In this document: piece after piece, positions 1-6,571 of the stretch
How the letters are laid out: the number at the start of each line of letters is the position of its first letter
Numbering within the stretch: the first letter of the stretch is position 1
Origin: JBHIBA01 sp046758845
Lineage (GTDB): Bacteria; UBA8248; JACPRG01; G963555815
Assembly (NCBI GenBank): GCA_046758845.1
Contig: JBHIBA010000149.1
Coordinates: 1 to 10,555, forward strand
DNA: 10,555 nucleotides
Direction: 5' to 3'
Translations under genes and position numbers: made by a program
The notes under the pieces: generated by a model
The model's database searches: none
What the model saw: the letters and a program-made list of their open reading frames with translations, nothing else
What the model was told of the DNA's origin: nothing

Positions 1-21
1 ATCGACCCGCGTGCCGGGCCG

Positions 22-157
22 TCAAAAGTTTTCCGGGGGGTTCCCAGGGGGGCGGTTTACAAAAAGCGCCCCCTGGGAAATCTGGCCGGTTTTCAAAGCT
101 TGTCCGAGCGAAGCCGAAGGAAGGTCCCCCCTCGCAATCCGGGCTTTGATCCCCACC
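22..157 (-). repeat. Copy 1 of a two-copy intergenic repeat (window-end family), with a short ORF
   Basis: Read on the minus strand, the block 157 to 126 matches plus-strand 10360-10391 at 26 of 32 positions without gaps. A second block, a run of six C, TGG, then another run of six C followed by GGA (52 to about 24), matches 10523-10549. The stretch between them differs in length (about 74 nt here, about 132 nt in the other copy). The copy begins 55 nt after the maf stop, so like the other copy it follows the 3' end of a gene in the same orientation. An ORF from GTG at 156 to TGA at 24-22 (44 codons) runs through it and ends in a Pro-rich tail (RPPGNPPENF). The other copy has a similar tail in the same register. 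This may be a dispersed non-coding element or a tiny gene; nucleotide-level repetition is the safer reading. Confidence 0.5.
41..79. terminator. GC-rich hairpin downstream of maf, possible terminator
   Basis: TTCCCAGGGGG at 41-51 pairs perfectly with CCCCCTGGGAA at 69-79. Two more pairs form after a one-base bulge, leaving a 12-nt loop. It lies 133 nt beyond the maf stop, in the right place to end the minus-strand unit. The minus-strand sequence after the stem is a C-run, then GGAAAACTTTTG, so there is only a short T tract. Termination is therefore likely but not typical of an intrinsic terminator. It sits inside the repeat copy, so it could instead be part of that element. Confidence 0.4.
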
Positions 158-211
158 TACCCAACCCAGGCTACACGCTGTCTCTCTCCTCGATTTGCCC
201 GATCATCCCAG

Positions 212-784
212 CTAGAGAAGCTCCAGGCCCAGGTCGAGAAAGAGCTCCCTCAGAAGTCCAAGAGGAAGGCCGACCACGTTCGTGTAGCAACCTTTCAGGC
301 TGTCCACCAACAGAATTCCCCGGTCCTGAATCCCGTAAGCGCCGGCCTTGTCCAGAGGTTCACCCGTAGCCACGTACCGGTCGATCTCCTCCGGGCGGAG
401 CTTCCGGAACCGCACGCGGGTCTCCCGGGAGCCCGTCACGGCCCTCTGTCCCCAACGAACCGTCACGGCCGTAATCACGCGATGCTCCCGCCCGCTCAGC
501 TCAGCCAGCATGGCCCGGGCCTCCTCCGGCCCTCCCGGCTTTCCCAGCACACGGCCTTGCAAGACAACGACCGTGTCCGCCGCCACCACGGCGGCCTCAT
601 GCCTCTTGGCGGAGACCCCCGCCGCTTTGCGGGCCGATATCCTCCGGGCGAATTCCTCGGGCGGCTCCCCGTTGTAAGTTTCCTCCACATGGGAAGGGAG
701 GACTTCAAACGAAAGGCCGACCTGTTCGAGAAGCTGCCTGCGCCGAGGCGAAGCGGAGGCCAAAACCAGGGGCGGTCCTTGCAT
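212..784 (-). CDS. maf: Maf nucleoside triphosphate pyrophosphatase (YhdE/dTTPase type)
   Basis: A 190-residue Maf-family house-cleaning pyrophosphatase, predicted cytoplasmic. The family hydrolyses non-canonical or excess nucleotides to the monophosphate plus pyrophosphate. The N-terminal LASASPRR signature is at residues 8-15, the catalytic-Asp segment AADTVV at 68-73 (Asp70), DKAGAYGIQ at 145-153 and the NVVGLPL motif at 169-175. The KAGAYGIQ form is typical of the YhdE (dTTP/UTP) branch rather than YceF (m7GTP), which is a family-level inference. Length is normal and the ATG matches the usual N-terminus, with AAGGG only a few bases upstream. It lies last in a minus-strand unit behind the prenyl synthase, 114 nt after that gene's stop, with a possible tiny ORF between them. 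Confidence 0.95.
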   Translation of the reverse strand: MQGPPLVLASASPRRRQLLEQVGLSFEVLPSHVEETYNGEPPEEFARRISARKAAGVSAKRHEAAVVAADTVVVLQGRVLGKPGGPEEARAMLAELSGREHRVITAVTVRWGQRAVTGSRETRVRFRKLRPEEIDRYVATGEPLDKAGAYGIQDRGILLVDSLKGCYTNVVGLPLGLLRELFLDLGLELL

Positions 785-790
785 AGTCCC

Positions 791-883
791 TTAAGTCTTC
801 CGATGCACGTACGCTCCCAGGACAGATCCCGCGACGCCGAGCAGGGTGATCTTGAACGTGAAACCAAACGTGAGAGTCGGCAA
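791..883 (-). CDS. Possible 30-residue single-span membrane peptide (TTG start)
   Basis: Between the prenyl synthase and maf, a minus-strand frame from TTG (883-881) to TAA (793-791) encodes 30 residues. It has a hydrophobic run (FTFKITLLGVAGSVLGAYV) and a basic end (HRKT), the pattern of a single transmembrane segment with the positive end in the cytoplasm. It is in the same frame as the prenyl synthase and begins 15 nt after that gene's TAG. It ends 6 nt before the maf ATG. GAGGG lies upstream of the TTG, but 11 nt away, a weak ribosome site. I do not recognise a family. It could be chance coding in a short spacer, and the start codon is the main doubt. Confidence 0.3.
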   Translation of the reverse strand: MPTLTFGFTFKITLLGVAGSVLGAYVHRKT

Positions 884-898
884 CCGGGGGTCCGCCCT

Positions 899-1921
899 CT
901 ACTGGTCGCGCTCCACGATGAAGCTGGCCAGCGAAAGGAGGGCGTTGCGGTAAAACGGGTCTACGTCTTTCGGCAGAGCGCGAAGGGTGGCTTTCGCCTC
1001 CTCGACGAATTCACCGGCCCGGGCCATCGTGTACTCGATGGCGCCGTGCTTTTTCATCAACTTGACAATGGCGTCCAGCTTTCCATCCGGGCTGCCGTCG
1101 GACTCGAAGAAGACCCGCCGGATGACCTGCTTTTCATCCTCGCCCGCCGAGCGGTAGAGATGAATGAGGGGCAGGGTGACGTTGCCTTCGGAGAGGTCCT
1201 GGCCGACGGGCTTTCCGATACGATCCGCCAGGGCCATGTAGTCCAGGGCGTCGTCCACGAGTTGGAACGCGTAGCCGATGTTGCAGCCGAACTCGGCCAG
1301 CTTTTCTTCGATCTGCGGGGGCGCGTTTCCCAGTATGGCTCCAATGCGGCAACACGCCGCCATCAGGGCGGCCGTCTTGCGGTAGATCACTTCCTGATAG
1401 CTCTCTTCGGTGGCCGCCAGGTTGTACTCGTTGATGAGTTGCAGGACTTCGCCTTCGGACAGATAGACGGTGGCGTCGGAGATGGCGCGGATGATTTTCG
1501 GGTTGTTATCCAGGGCCATGAGCCACAGGGACTTGGCGAACAGATAATCTCCCACGAGAACGCTGGCCTCGTTCCCCCAGCGGGCGTTGGCCGAGGGGGC
1601 GCCGCGCCTCAACTCCGATGCGTCCACGACGTCGTCGTGCAGCAACGTCGCCGTGTGGATGAACTCCACCACACAGGAATTTGTGATGTACTGTTCCCCT
1701 TCATATCCGCATAACTTGGACGTCAGCAGGACAAGGGTGGGTCGAATCCGCTTTCCACCCCCCCCGGCCAGGTAGTGTCCGATGCAGGGGATGAGCGGGA
1801 CATCGGAATTCAGATGGGTGCTCAGGGCCGCCTCCACCGCGTCCAAGTCGGCCTGCAGGTGCCCCAGGACCTCCGAGTAGGGGATCGGCTTCTTGCTGGC
1901 GGATGAGGAGGGCGGTAACAT
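899..1921 (-). CDS. ispB: Long-chain polyprenyl diphosphate synthase (IspB-like)
   Basis: A 340-residue trans-isoprenyl diphosphate synthase. It extends an allylic diphosphate with isopentenyl diphosphate units to make the isoprenoid tail of ubiquinone or menaquinone. Visible motifs are GGKRIRP (55-61), first Asp-rich motif DDVVD (96-100) followed by the Arg-rich RRG, KTA (182-184), GKPVGQDLSEGN (236-247) and second Asp-rich motif DDALD (223-227). The segment before the first motif (FIHTATLLHDD) matches E. coli IspB, with small residues (Ala91, Thr92) four and five positions upstream, where bulky residues would shorten the product. A C8-C10 type product is therefore inferred. The frame is open back to 2092, but a strong promoter at 1998-1971 lies inside that extension. 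The ATG at 1921 has AAAGAG about 8 nt upstream, so it is preferred. First gene of the unit that includes maf. Confidence 0.93.
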   Translation of the reverse strand: MLPPSSSASKKPIPYSEVLGHLQADLDAVEAALSTHLNSDVPLIPCIGHYLAGGGGKRIRPTLVLLTSKLCGYEGEQYITNSCVVEFIHTATLLHDDVVDASELRRGAPSANARWGNEASVLVGDYLFAKSLWLMALDNNPKIIRAISDATVYLSEGEVLQLINEYNLAATEESYQEVIYRKTAALMAACCRIGAILGNAPPQIEEKLAEFGCNIGYAFQLVDDALDYMALADRIGKPVGQDLSEGNVTLPLIHLYRSAGEDEKQVIRRVFFESDGSPDGKLDAIVKLMKKHGAIEYTMARAGEFVEEAKATLRALPKDVDPFYRNALLSLASFIVERDQ

Positions 1922-1970
1922 GCCGTGGGCTCTTTTCTTTTCGTCGCGAAGCCGAAAAAAGACGCCGTTT

Positions 1971-1998
1971 ATGATATCGGCGAAACCAGAGTTGTCAA
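1971..1998 (-). promoter_or_regulatory. Sigma70-type promoter for the ispB-maf unit
   Basis: On the minus strand, TTGACA (1998-1993) is followed after 16 nt by TATCAT (1976-1971). The -35 box is perfect, the -10 matches at 5 of 6, and the expected start near 1964 gives a leader of about 43 nt before the ATG at 1921. This fixes the gene start, since the longer reading frame to 2092 would begin upstream of the promoter. The plus strand carries TATGAT at 1970-1975, which could serve the divergent gene at 2049, but I see no good -35 for it. Confidence 0.75.
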
Positions 1999-2048
1999 CC
2001 GTTTTTGCTTTTCCCCCGTCCCAACGGTCGAATGAGGAGAATCTCTCA

Positions 2049-2462
2049 ATGGCAGAGTCCAGCCGCCGCATCCGCATCACCGCAGGCGACACCGAAGCCT
2101 GGGCGGCTCTGGGCGACGGCCCGACGGCCGATCAGGTCTGGAAAGCCCTGCCCATCCAAGCAGAGGCCAACCGGTGGGGGGAGGAGATTTACTTCCTCAT
2201 TCCGGTCGAATGCCCCGCCGAACCCGGCGCGCGGCAAGAGATGGCCGTGGGCGAGATCGCTTACTGGCCCTCCGGGTCGGCCTTCTGCATCTTCTTCGGA
2301 CCCACGCCCGCCAGCTCCGGCGATGAACCCCGCGCCGCGAGCCCCGTGAACCCCATCGGACGGCTCGAAGGAGACGCCGCCGCTTTCCATTCCGTCCCCG
2401 ACGGTGCGGCTGTCACGGTGGAACGGGCTTCATCGGCCGGCCCTGCGGGGCGGCGCCCCTAG
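2049..2462 (+). CDS. Cyclophilin-like fold protein (DUF369 / TM1367-type)
   Basis: A 137-residue protein of the small bacterial and archaeal cyclophilin-like family exemplified by Thermotoga TM1367. Characteristic segments are NRWGEEIYF (41-49), GEIAYWPSGSAFCIFFGPTP (68-87) and the ASPVNPIGRLEG stretch (97-108). The fold resembles peptidyl-prolyl isomerases, but the family's function is not established, so I assign none. There is no signal peptide or membrane segment. The ATG at 2049 has GAGGAG at 2034-2039 with a 9-nt gap. An in-frame extension to 1893 would run back over the divergent promoter and into ispB and is rejected. It is transcribed divergently from ispB across a 127-bp spacer. Its TAG overlaps the stop codon of the convergent acs gene in the palindrome CTAG (2459-2462). 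Confidence 0.85.
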   Translation: MAESSRRIRITAGDTEAWAALGDGPTADQVWKALPIQAEANRWGEEIYFLIPVECPAEPGARQEMAVGEIAYWPSGSAFCIFFGPTPASSGDEPRAASPVNPIGRLEGDAAAFHSVPDGAAVTVERASSAGPAGRRP

Positions 2463-4414
2463 CCTTCCTCCTCGTATTCTTTGAGGGTCTGGAGAACGGA
2501 GATATCCTCCAGCGTCGTCGTGTCTCCCAGCTCGGGCTTGCCGGAGGCGATGTCCCGCAAGAGCCGCCGCATGATCTTGCCGCTCCGCGTCTTGGGCAGG
2601 GCCTCGGAGAAGCGAAGGACATCCGGCCGGGCGATGGCGCCGATCTCCTTCACGACGTGCGCCCGCAGCCCGTCCTCCAGTTCTTTGGACTGCTCCTGGC
2701 TCCCCTGGAGGGTGATGAAAGCCGCGAGGGCCTGTCCCTTGAGTTCGTGGGGAATGCCGACGACGGCCGCCTCGGCCACGGTCGGGTGGGAGACCAGGGC
2801 GCTTTCCACCTCCATCGTGCCCAGGCGGTGGCCGGAGATGTTAATGACGTCGTCCACGCGCCCCATGATCCAGAAATATCCGTCTTTGTCGCGCCGGGCG
2901 CCGTCTCCGGTGAAGTACACGCCGGGGATCTCCGTCCAGTACTGCTCCTTGTAACGCTCCGGGTCGCCGTAGATGTTCCGGAGCATGGCGGGCCAGGGCC
3001 GCTTGATCACCAGGAGCCCTCCCCCTTCGGGGCCGACCGATTTTCCGTCCTTCATGACGATCTCCGGCACGACGCCCGGGAAGGGCAGCGTCGCCGAGCC
3101 GGGCTTGGTCGTAATGGCGCCGGGGAGCGGCGTGATCAGGATCATCCCGGTCTCGGTCTGCCACCAGGTGTCCACGATGGGGCAGCGGTCCTTACCGATG
3201 GTCTTGCGGTACCACATCCACACCTCGGGGTTGATGGGCTCGCCTACGGTCCCCAAAAGGCGAAGGCTCGAGAGGTCGTACTTGTTGGGCCATTCGTCGC
3301 CCCACTTGATGAAGGCCCGGATGGCGGTGGGGGCGGTGTAGATGATATTGACCTTGTGCTTCTCGACGATGGCCCAGAAGCGGCCCGGGTCCGGATGGTT
3401 GGGCGCGCCTTCGTACATGACGCTCGTCGTGCCGTTGGCCAGGGGGCCGTAGACGATGTAGCTGTGTCCCGTCACCCAGCCGATGTCCGCCGTGCACCAG
3501 AAGATGTCCTCGTCCTTGAGGTCGAAGACCCACTTGCAGGTGAGGTAAGTGCCCACCATGTAGCCGGCCGTGGTGTGGAGGACGCCCTTGGGCTTTCCCG
3601 TGGTGCCGCTGGTGTAGAGGATGTAGAGGGGATGCTCGGAATCCAGCGGCTCGGCGGGGCAGTCCTCCGAGGCGGCCTCCATCAGGTCGTGCCACCAGTG
3701 ATCGCGGCCCTTTTGGAGATGGATCTTGTTCCCCACGCGCTTGAGGACGATGACGCTCTCCACACCGGGGCACTCTTTGAGGGCCTCGTCGGTGTTGGCC
3801 TTCAGGGGCACTTCCTTTCCGCGCCGCCAGCCGGCATCGGCCGCGATGACCAGCTTGGCCTGGGCGTCGTTGATGCGGTCTCTCAGGGATGCCGCGCTGA
3901 AGCCGGCGAAAACGACCGTGTGGGGCGCCCCGATGCGGGCGCAGGCCAGCATGGCGACGGCCAGCTCCGGCGTCTGGGGCATGTAGATGCAGGTGCGGTC
4001 GCCTTTCTTCACCCCCAGGCCCTTGAGGACGTTGGCGAACTTGCAGACCTCTTTGTGAAGCTCAGCATATGTGAGGGCGCGGCTGTCCCCCGGCTCGCCT
4101 TCCCAAAGGAGCGCGATCTTGTCCTTGCGGGGGGTGCTCAGGTGGCGGTCCAGGCAGTTGTAGGAGAGGTTGGTCTCTCCCCCGGCGAACCACTTGGCGA
4201 AGGGGAGCTCCCACTCGAGGACCTTGTCCCACTTCTTGAACCAGTGGAACTCTTCGGCGTACCGGCCCCAGAAGGTCTCGGGGGAGTTGACGGCCTCGTC
4301 GTAGAGCTTTCGGTATTCCTCTATGGACTTGACCTGGGCCTTTTCCGAGAACCCCTTCGGGGGTTCGAAGGTCCGCTGCTCCGTCAAGATGGTTTCGATG
4401 CCGGTCGGTTCCAT
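2459..4414 (-). CDS. acs: Acetyl-CoA synthetase, AMP-forming
   Basis: A 651-residue cytoplasmic enzyme that converts acetate, ATP and CoA to acetyl-CoA, AMP and pyrophosphate; the length is the usual one for Acs. The ATP-binding loop YTSGTTGKPKG is at 267-277 and GTVGEPINPE at 388-397. The DTWWQTETG motif is at 415-423; its second Trp closes the acyl pocket and marks an acetate enzyme rather than a propionate or longer acyl one. TGDG...GRVDDVINISGHR (502-530) spans the domain hinge. PKTRSGKIMRR (607-617) carries the catalytic Lys613, which in the family is a target of regulatory acetylation. The ATG at 4414 has AGGAGG 5 nt upstream. An in-frame ATG at 4486 adds 24 residues but lacks a good ribosome site. 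No partner gene (pat, cobB, actP) is visible. Its 3' end meets the cyclophilin-like gene. Confidence 0.97.
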   Translation of the reverse strand: MEPTGIETILTEQRTFEPPKGFSEKAQVKSIEEYRKLYDEAVNSPETFWGRYAEEFHWFKKWDKVLEWELPFAKWFAGGETNLSYNCLDRHLSTPRKDKIALLWEGEPGDSRALTYAELHKEVCKFANVLKGLGVKKGDRTCIYMPQTPELAVAMLACARIGAPHTVVFAGFSAASLRDRINDAQAKLVIAADAGWRRGKEVPLKANTDEALKECPGVESVIVLKRVGNKIHLQKGRDHWWHDLMEAASEDCPAEPLDSEHPLYILYTSGTTGKPKGVLHTTAGYMVGTYLTCKWVFDLKDEDIFWCTADIGWVTGHSYIVYGPLANGTTSVMYEGAPNHPDPGRFWAIVEKHKVNIIYTAPTAIRAFIKWGDEWPNKYDLSSLRLLGTVGEPINPEVWMWYRKTIGKDRCPIVDTWWQTETGMILITPLPGAITTKPGSATLPFPGVVPEIVMKDGKSVGPEGGGLLVIKRPWPAMLRNIYGDPERYKEQYWTEIPGVYFTGDGARRDKDGYFWIMGRVDDVINISGHRLGTMEVESALVSHPTVAEAAVVGIPHELKGQALAAFITLQGSQEQSKELEDGLRAHVVKEIGAIARPDVLRFSEALPKTRSGKIMRRLLRDIASGKPELGDTTTLEDISVLQTLKEYEEEG

Positions 4415-4788
4415 TCCGTCCTCCTGAAAGCTGATCGAGTCTTCAAAGACCTGAGAAGCGCACAGATGGCGCGCCGCCAAGTTCATCGCGTCTCAAAGGG
4501 ACCCATAGGATTGTACTACGAAACCGCCGGCCTGTCGCCTGAATCGGCTGTGCGCCCGCTCTCCAACCGCACGGGCAGGGGCGGAATTGTGTCAAGGAAA
4601 GTGGGAGACGATGTCCGCGCAAAAAGGTTATAGGTCGTCTTCAGTCAGGGCTCCGAGTTCAAAATATCCGCGTGGCGCCAAGGCTAGAGAGAATGTAAAT
4701 GCAAAAATCCTCCTCCACGTGCTCTCCCTTGCAGATGGTTTCGTCAAGGAAGCTGTGAGGCGAAGTAATTATTTCCAAGTTCAGTGTT
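4415..4788. other. 374-bp spacer between acs and the small-gene operon
   Basis: I find no gene here. The spacer holds the candidate acs promoter and marks a composition change: the acs side is G+C-rich, while from about 4640 the sequence becomes A+T-richer. On the minus strand a short frame (about 40 codons) ends near 4659, but it has no convincing start or ribosome site. I see no clear intrinsic terminator after the protease gene, so transcription from the operon may continue toward acs. Confidence 0.5.
4510..4538 (-). promoter_or_regulatory. Candidate promoter for acs
   Basis: Minus-strand GCGACA (4538-4533), 17 nt, TACAAT (4515-4510). The -10 is good, but the -35 matches at only 4 of 6. 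Transcription from about 4503 would give a leader of about 88 nt to the chosen acs start. A perfect TTGACA also occurs at 4595-4590, but without a -10 at a workable distance. Confidence 0.35.
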
Positions 4789-5205
4789 TCACGGATTTGA
4801 GGTAACGTACAATTCACGGGATTTCTCCCAAAAGCCGAACCCAAAGCCCTCAAAGACCCTTCTTCTGCCAAAGAGGCCCACGTAGAGTGGGTTCTTTGGA
4901 AGCACCATGAGGGAGATTGGGCAATCGTCGAAAGATTTTCCAAGAAACTCAACCTTTGCGTGATAGCGATATGCTCGGACAGGTTTGTCCCCACCTGCCG
5001 TCCCGAGCTCGTGAAGCTCTCCGGAATCCCAGGACGAGACGCCAAAGAGCGTGTATAAATCATGACGAAGTGTTATTTCAGAGGCACCCGTATCGAATAA
5101 AAGGGGCAATTTGACGCTTTCTCCGTTCGCGTTCACCAAATTCAAAGTGACAATAGGAAAACCCATGTAAAACTTGATAAGGTGTTCGAAGTTCTTAACT
5201 TCCAT
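4789..5205 (-). CDS. Retropepsin-like aspartyl protease (clan AA)
   Basis: A 138-residue single-lobe aspartyl protease-like protein. The catalytic motif LLFDTGASEITL lies at 35-46 (Asp38, DTGA). A flap-like Gly-rich segment follows, and the tail (GLFGRRRVFEGFGFGF) resembles the hydrophobic segment before the second psi loop in bacterial retropepsins. Such single-lobe proteins must pair to make a two-Asp active site, so a homodimer is inferred. There is no signal peptide or membrane helix, so a cytoplasmic role is likely. The ATG at 5205 has GGGAGA 6 nt upstream; a TTG at 5223 in frame is less likely. The start overlaps the previous gene's end by 11 nt, suggesting coupled translation. Substrate unknown. 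It is the last gene of the A+T-rich operon. Confidence 0.75.
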   Translation of the reverse strand: MEVKNFEHLIKFYMGFPIVTLNLVNANGESVKLPLLFDTGASEITLRHDLYTLFGVSSWDSGELHELGTAGGDKPVRAYRYHAKVEFLGKSFDDCPISLMVLPKNPLYVGLFGRRRVFEGFGFGFWEKSRELYVTSNP

Positions 5206-5638
5206 AGGCGGTCTCCCAAACAATCGGACCCTCGGGGATCTGAGTGATCAATGGATTCCGCACCCCAGACTCCCGGATTTTCTTCATAAGGTCAGCGAGA
5301 TCCCTGGAGTATGCAACAACCTTATCTTCAATAATTGCAATCCACTGACCCGCATAATTTGTCATTAAATCCTCTAGATTAGCGCTAAGCCAATCCAAAG
5401 CGTCTGCTTCAGAGAGTGTTGATTCATCTCCTTGCAAATTAGTTACTTCTCCCGGTGAAACAAAATCACTCGTCCCTACCTGCCAGCACTTGATCATGAG
5501 ATCGCCCTGCTGAGTCAAAAACCACTCAATTCCTAATGAGTCTAATTGCTTAAGGGTTTCTTCCGGAGAAAATCCACTCGTCAAAAACGACTCAACGATT
5601 TCCTTGCTGGATTCGTTCGGGTAGACGGGAGAATCCAT
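5195..5638 (-). CDS. DUF5678-like small protein
   Basis: A 147-residue acidic protein. The C-terminal part, about residues 88-140, has the pattern of DUF5678 domains: YAGQWIAIIEDKVVAYSRDL, then a helix (LADLMKKI) and an ending PLITQIPEGPI. The first 85 residues are not recognised. No catalytic motif, signal peptide or membrane segment is visible, and the function of the domain is not known. The ATG at 5638 has AGGAAGGA 8 nt upstream. It follows the DUF3467-like gene after 33 nt and overlaps the protease gene by 11 nt. In my recollection DUF5678 proteins often sit beside retropepsin-like proteins, which supports a working pair, but that is not shown by this sequence. Confidence 0.7.
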   Translation of the reverse strand: MDSPVYPNESSKEIVESFLTSGFSPEETLKQLDSLGIEWFLTQQGDLMIKCWQVGTSDFVSPGEVTNLQGDESTLSEADALDWLSANLEDLMTNYAGQWIAIIEDKVVAYSRDLADLMKKIRESGVRNPLITQIPEGPIVWETAYGS

Positions 5639-5671
5639 GACTCTTATCCTTCCTGGGTAAATATCGAACTT

Positions 5672-5944
5672 TCAGGGACGGGCCTCGATATGTTGAAGCA
5701 AGAGTTCGCCTATCCTTTTAGCATGGGCAAAGCTCAAAGTGATTGTCGCTCGCAGGCGAGTCGTCACCTGGTTCACCTGACCAGAAGGACCTGGAGCGCC
5801 CGGGATCGTTTCGAAGAACTGCAGTATGACCTCGTTTCCCAGATTAACCACATTGGCAAAGTCGGAGTACAAAGATATTGCGTCTGGTGAAACCTCGAAG
5901 TCACGTTTCACTTGGAACGGACCTACCCCCGTTTCCTCTGCCAT
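5672..5944 (-). CDS. DUF3467-like small protein
   Basis: A 90-residue protein whose pattern fits DUF3467. Residues 20-45 read PDAISLYSDFANVVNLGNEV and then a short beta strand (ILQFFE). A Pro/Gly-rich turn follows, then RLRATITLSFAHAKRIGELL (63-82) with the helix that ends these proteins. The function of the family is unknown. The ATG at 5944 has AAGGAG 8 nt upstream, a strong ribosome site. First gene of a three-gene minus-strand operon with the DUF5678-like and protease genes, 33 nt before the former. Base composition is lower in G+C than in the flanking genes, which suggests the trio arrived together. Confidence 0.7.
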   Translation of the reverse strand: MAEETGVGPFQVKRDFEVSPDAISLYSDFANVVNLGNEVILQFFETIPGAPGPSGQVNQVTTRLRATITLSFAHAKRIGELLLQHIEARP

Positions 5945-6075
5945 ACCGTCTGCTCCTTGAATGGATCACCACGCTAACGAACTTTCCCGGGCACGGCGGC
6001 CTTTGCCGGCCTTTCGCCCCGTCCAGGTCCTAGACGCCAAGCCTTTCGCTGCGTGCTGACTGTACTAACCGTAAC

Positions 6076-6103
6076 AATATAACAATAGCACCTCTTGGTT
6101 CAA
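6076..6103 (-). promoter_or_regulatory. Promoter of the DUF3467/DUF5678/protease operon
   Basis: Minus-strand TTGAAC (6103-6098), 16 nt, TATATT (6081-6076), within an A+T-rich pocket. Transcription near 6069 would leave a leader of about 125 nt. That leader contains a G+C-rich stretch (about 5985-6030) with short self-complementary runs, so a structured leader is possible. Confidence 0.6.
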
Positions 6104-6426
6104 CCAATTCCCTTAACCCAAAAGGCCTCCAAGAGTCGACAGATATGCTCTGCTTTTGGTTGGGCGTCGTCCTCTCCGCAGAGGTCGCACGATGCATCCC
6201 ATTGGTCCCTTGATTCTCCCGTAGATTTTCCGTAACGTCAAACTATAGAGAAGCAACAGACACCGCTGAAACCGCGTGGACTTGCGAAGATGAAACTCTG
6301 CACAAAAGCTTAAGGGACCTTCTGTCTCACGATCTGCGGAAAGATTGCCCGCGACCTGCCCATGGTCACGTTCCCGTCGGGTAAACAAGTGGCGTCTTTC
6401 GTGATGCTGGGCGATGCGGAGTTAAC

Positions 6427-6447
6427 CAAAAGGTCCGCGACCTTTTG
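6427..6447. repeat. Perfect 9-3-9 inverted repeat upstream of the IlvC-like gene
   Basis: CAAAAGGTC (6427-6435) and GACCTTTTG (6439-6447) are perfect reverse complements around CGC. The A-run, short GC stem and T-run layout reads the same on both strands, so it could be a weak two-way terminator separating the divergent operons, or an operator site. The GC core is only 4 bp, weak for a terminator. Confidence 0.55.
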
Positions 6448-6459
6448 CACGAGAAAATC

Positions 6460-6499
6460 CGGGGGGAACGTTGCGGCCCGGAGCGCTCCTGACCCCCCG
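6460..6499 (+). repeat. Inverted repeat in the IlvC-like leader
   Basis: CGGGGGG (6460-6466) pairs with CCCCCCG (6493-6499) around a 26-nt loop, followed by ACTCTTTAATTT. A G+C stem followed by a T-rich stretch, about 70 nt before a start codon, could act as a leader attenuator, but the T tract is interrupted. TCCGGGGGG also occurs at 32-40 and, inverted, at 10534-10542. Confidence 0.35.
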
Positions 6500-6571
6500 A
6501 CTCTTTAATTTCGAATGGTCGTGTGAGAAAATTTCGGGGTCACGAATCCTCAAGCGGAACTGGAATCCGGC

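Larger units (their letters stand above)
5945..6571. other. 627-bp spacer between divergent operons, no convincing gene
   Basis: The left part holds the promoter and leader of the minus-strand operon. From about 6110 to 6420 I see nothing supportable: a 91-codon minus-strand frame (6388-6113) starts with TTG, lacks a ribosome site and resembles nothing I know. A 48-codon plus-strand frame from ATG 6362 to TAA near 6508 is equally unsupported. The right part, 6427-6510, holds two inverted repeats and forms the leader region of the reductoisomerase-like gene. No clear promoter for that gene was found. The stretch may be decayed sequence left by the island's insertion. Confidence 0.45.

Noticed and set aside
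11..1714. Long plus-strand open frame of 567 codons
   Set aside because: It runs antisense to maf and ispB, both of which have full family motifs; the translation is low-complexity Arg/Gly/Pro-rich with no recognisable domain. High G+C explains the missing stops.
2657..4633. Plus-strand open frame of 658 codons
   Set aside because: Mirror of the acs gene, which is unmistakable on the minus strand; the translation has no known domain.
4659..5063. Minus-strand frame of 134 codons overlapping the protease gene
   Set aside because: Overlaps the DTGA-containing protease in another frame, with no family resemblance and no good start; only its last 40 codons lie outside the protease gene.
6113..6388. 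Minus-strand frame of 91 codons in the spacer
   Set aside because: TTG start, no ribosome site, Arg-rich composition and no recognisable family; it lies just upstream of the operon promoter.
6362..6508. Short plus-strand frame of 48 codons before the IlvC-like gene
   Set aside because: Considered as a leader peptide, but it lacks a run of Ile, Leu or Val codons, has no ribosome site and ends far from a typical attenuator.
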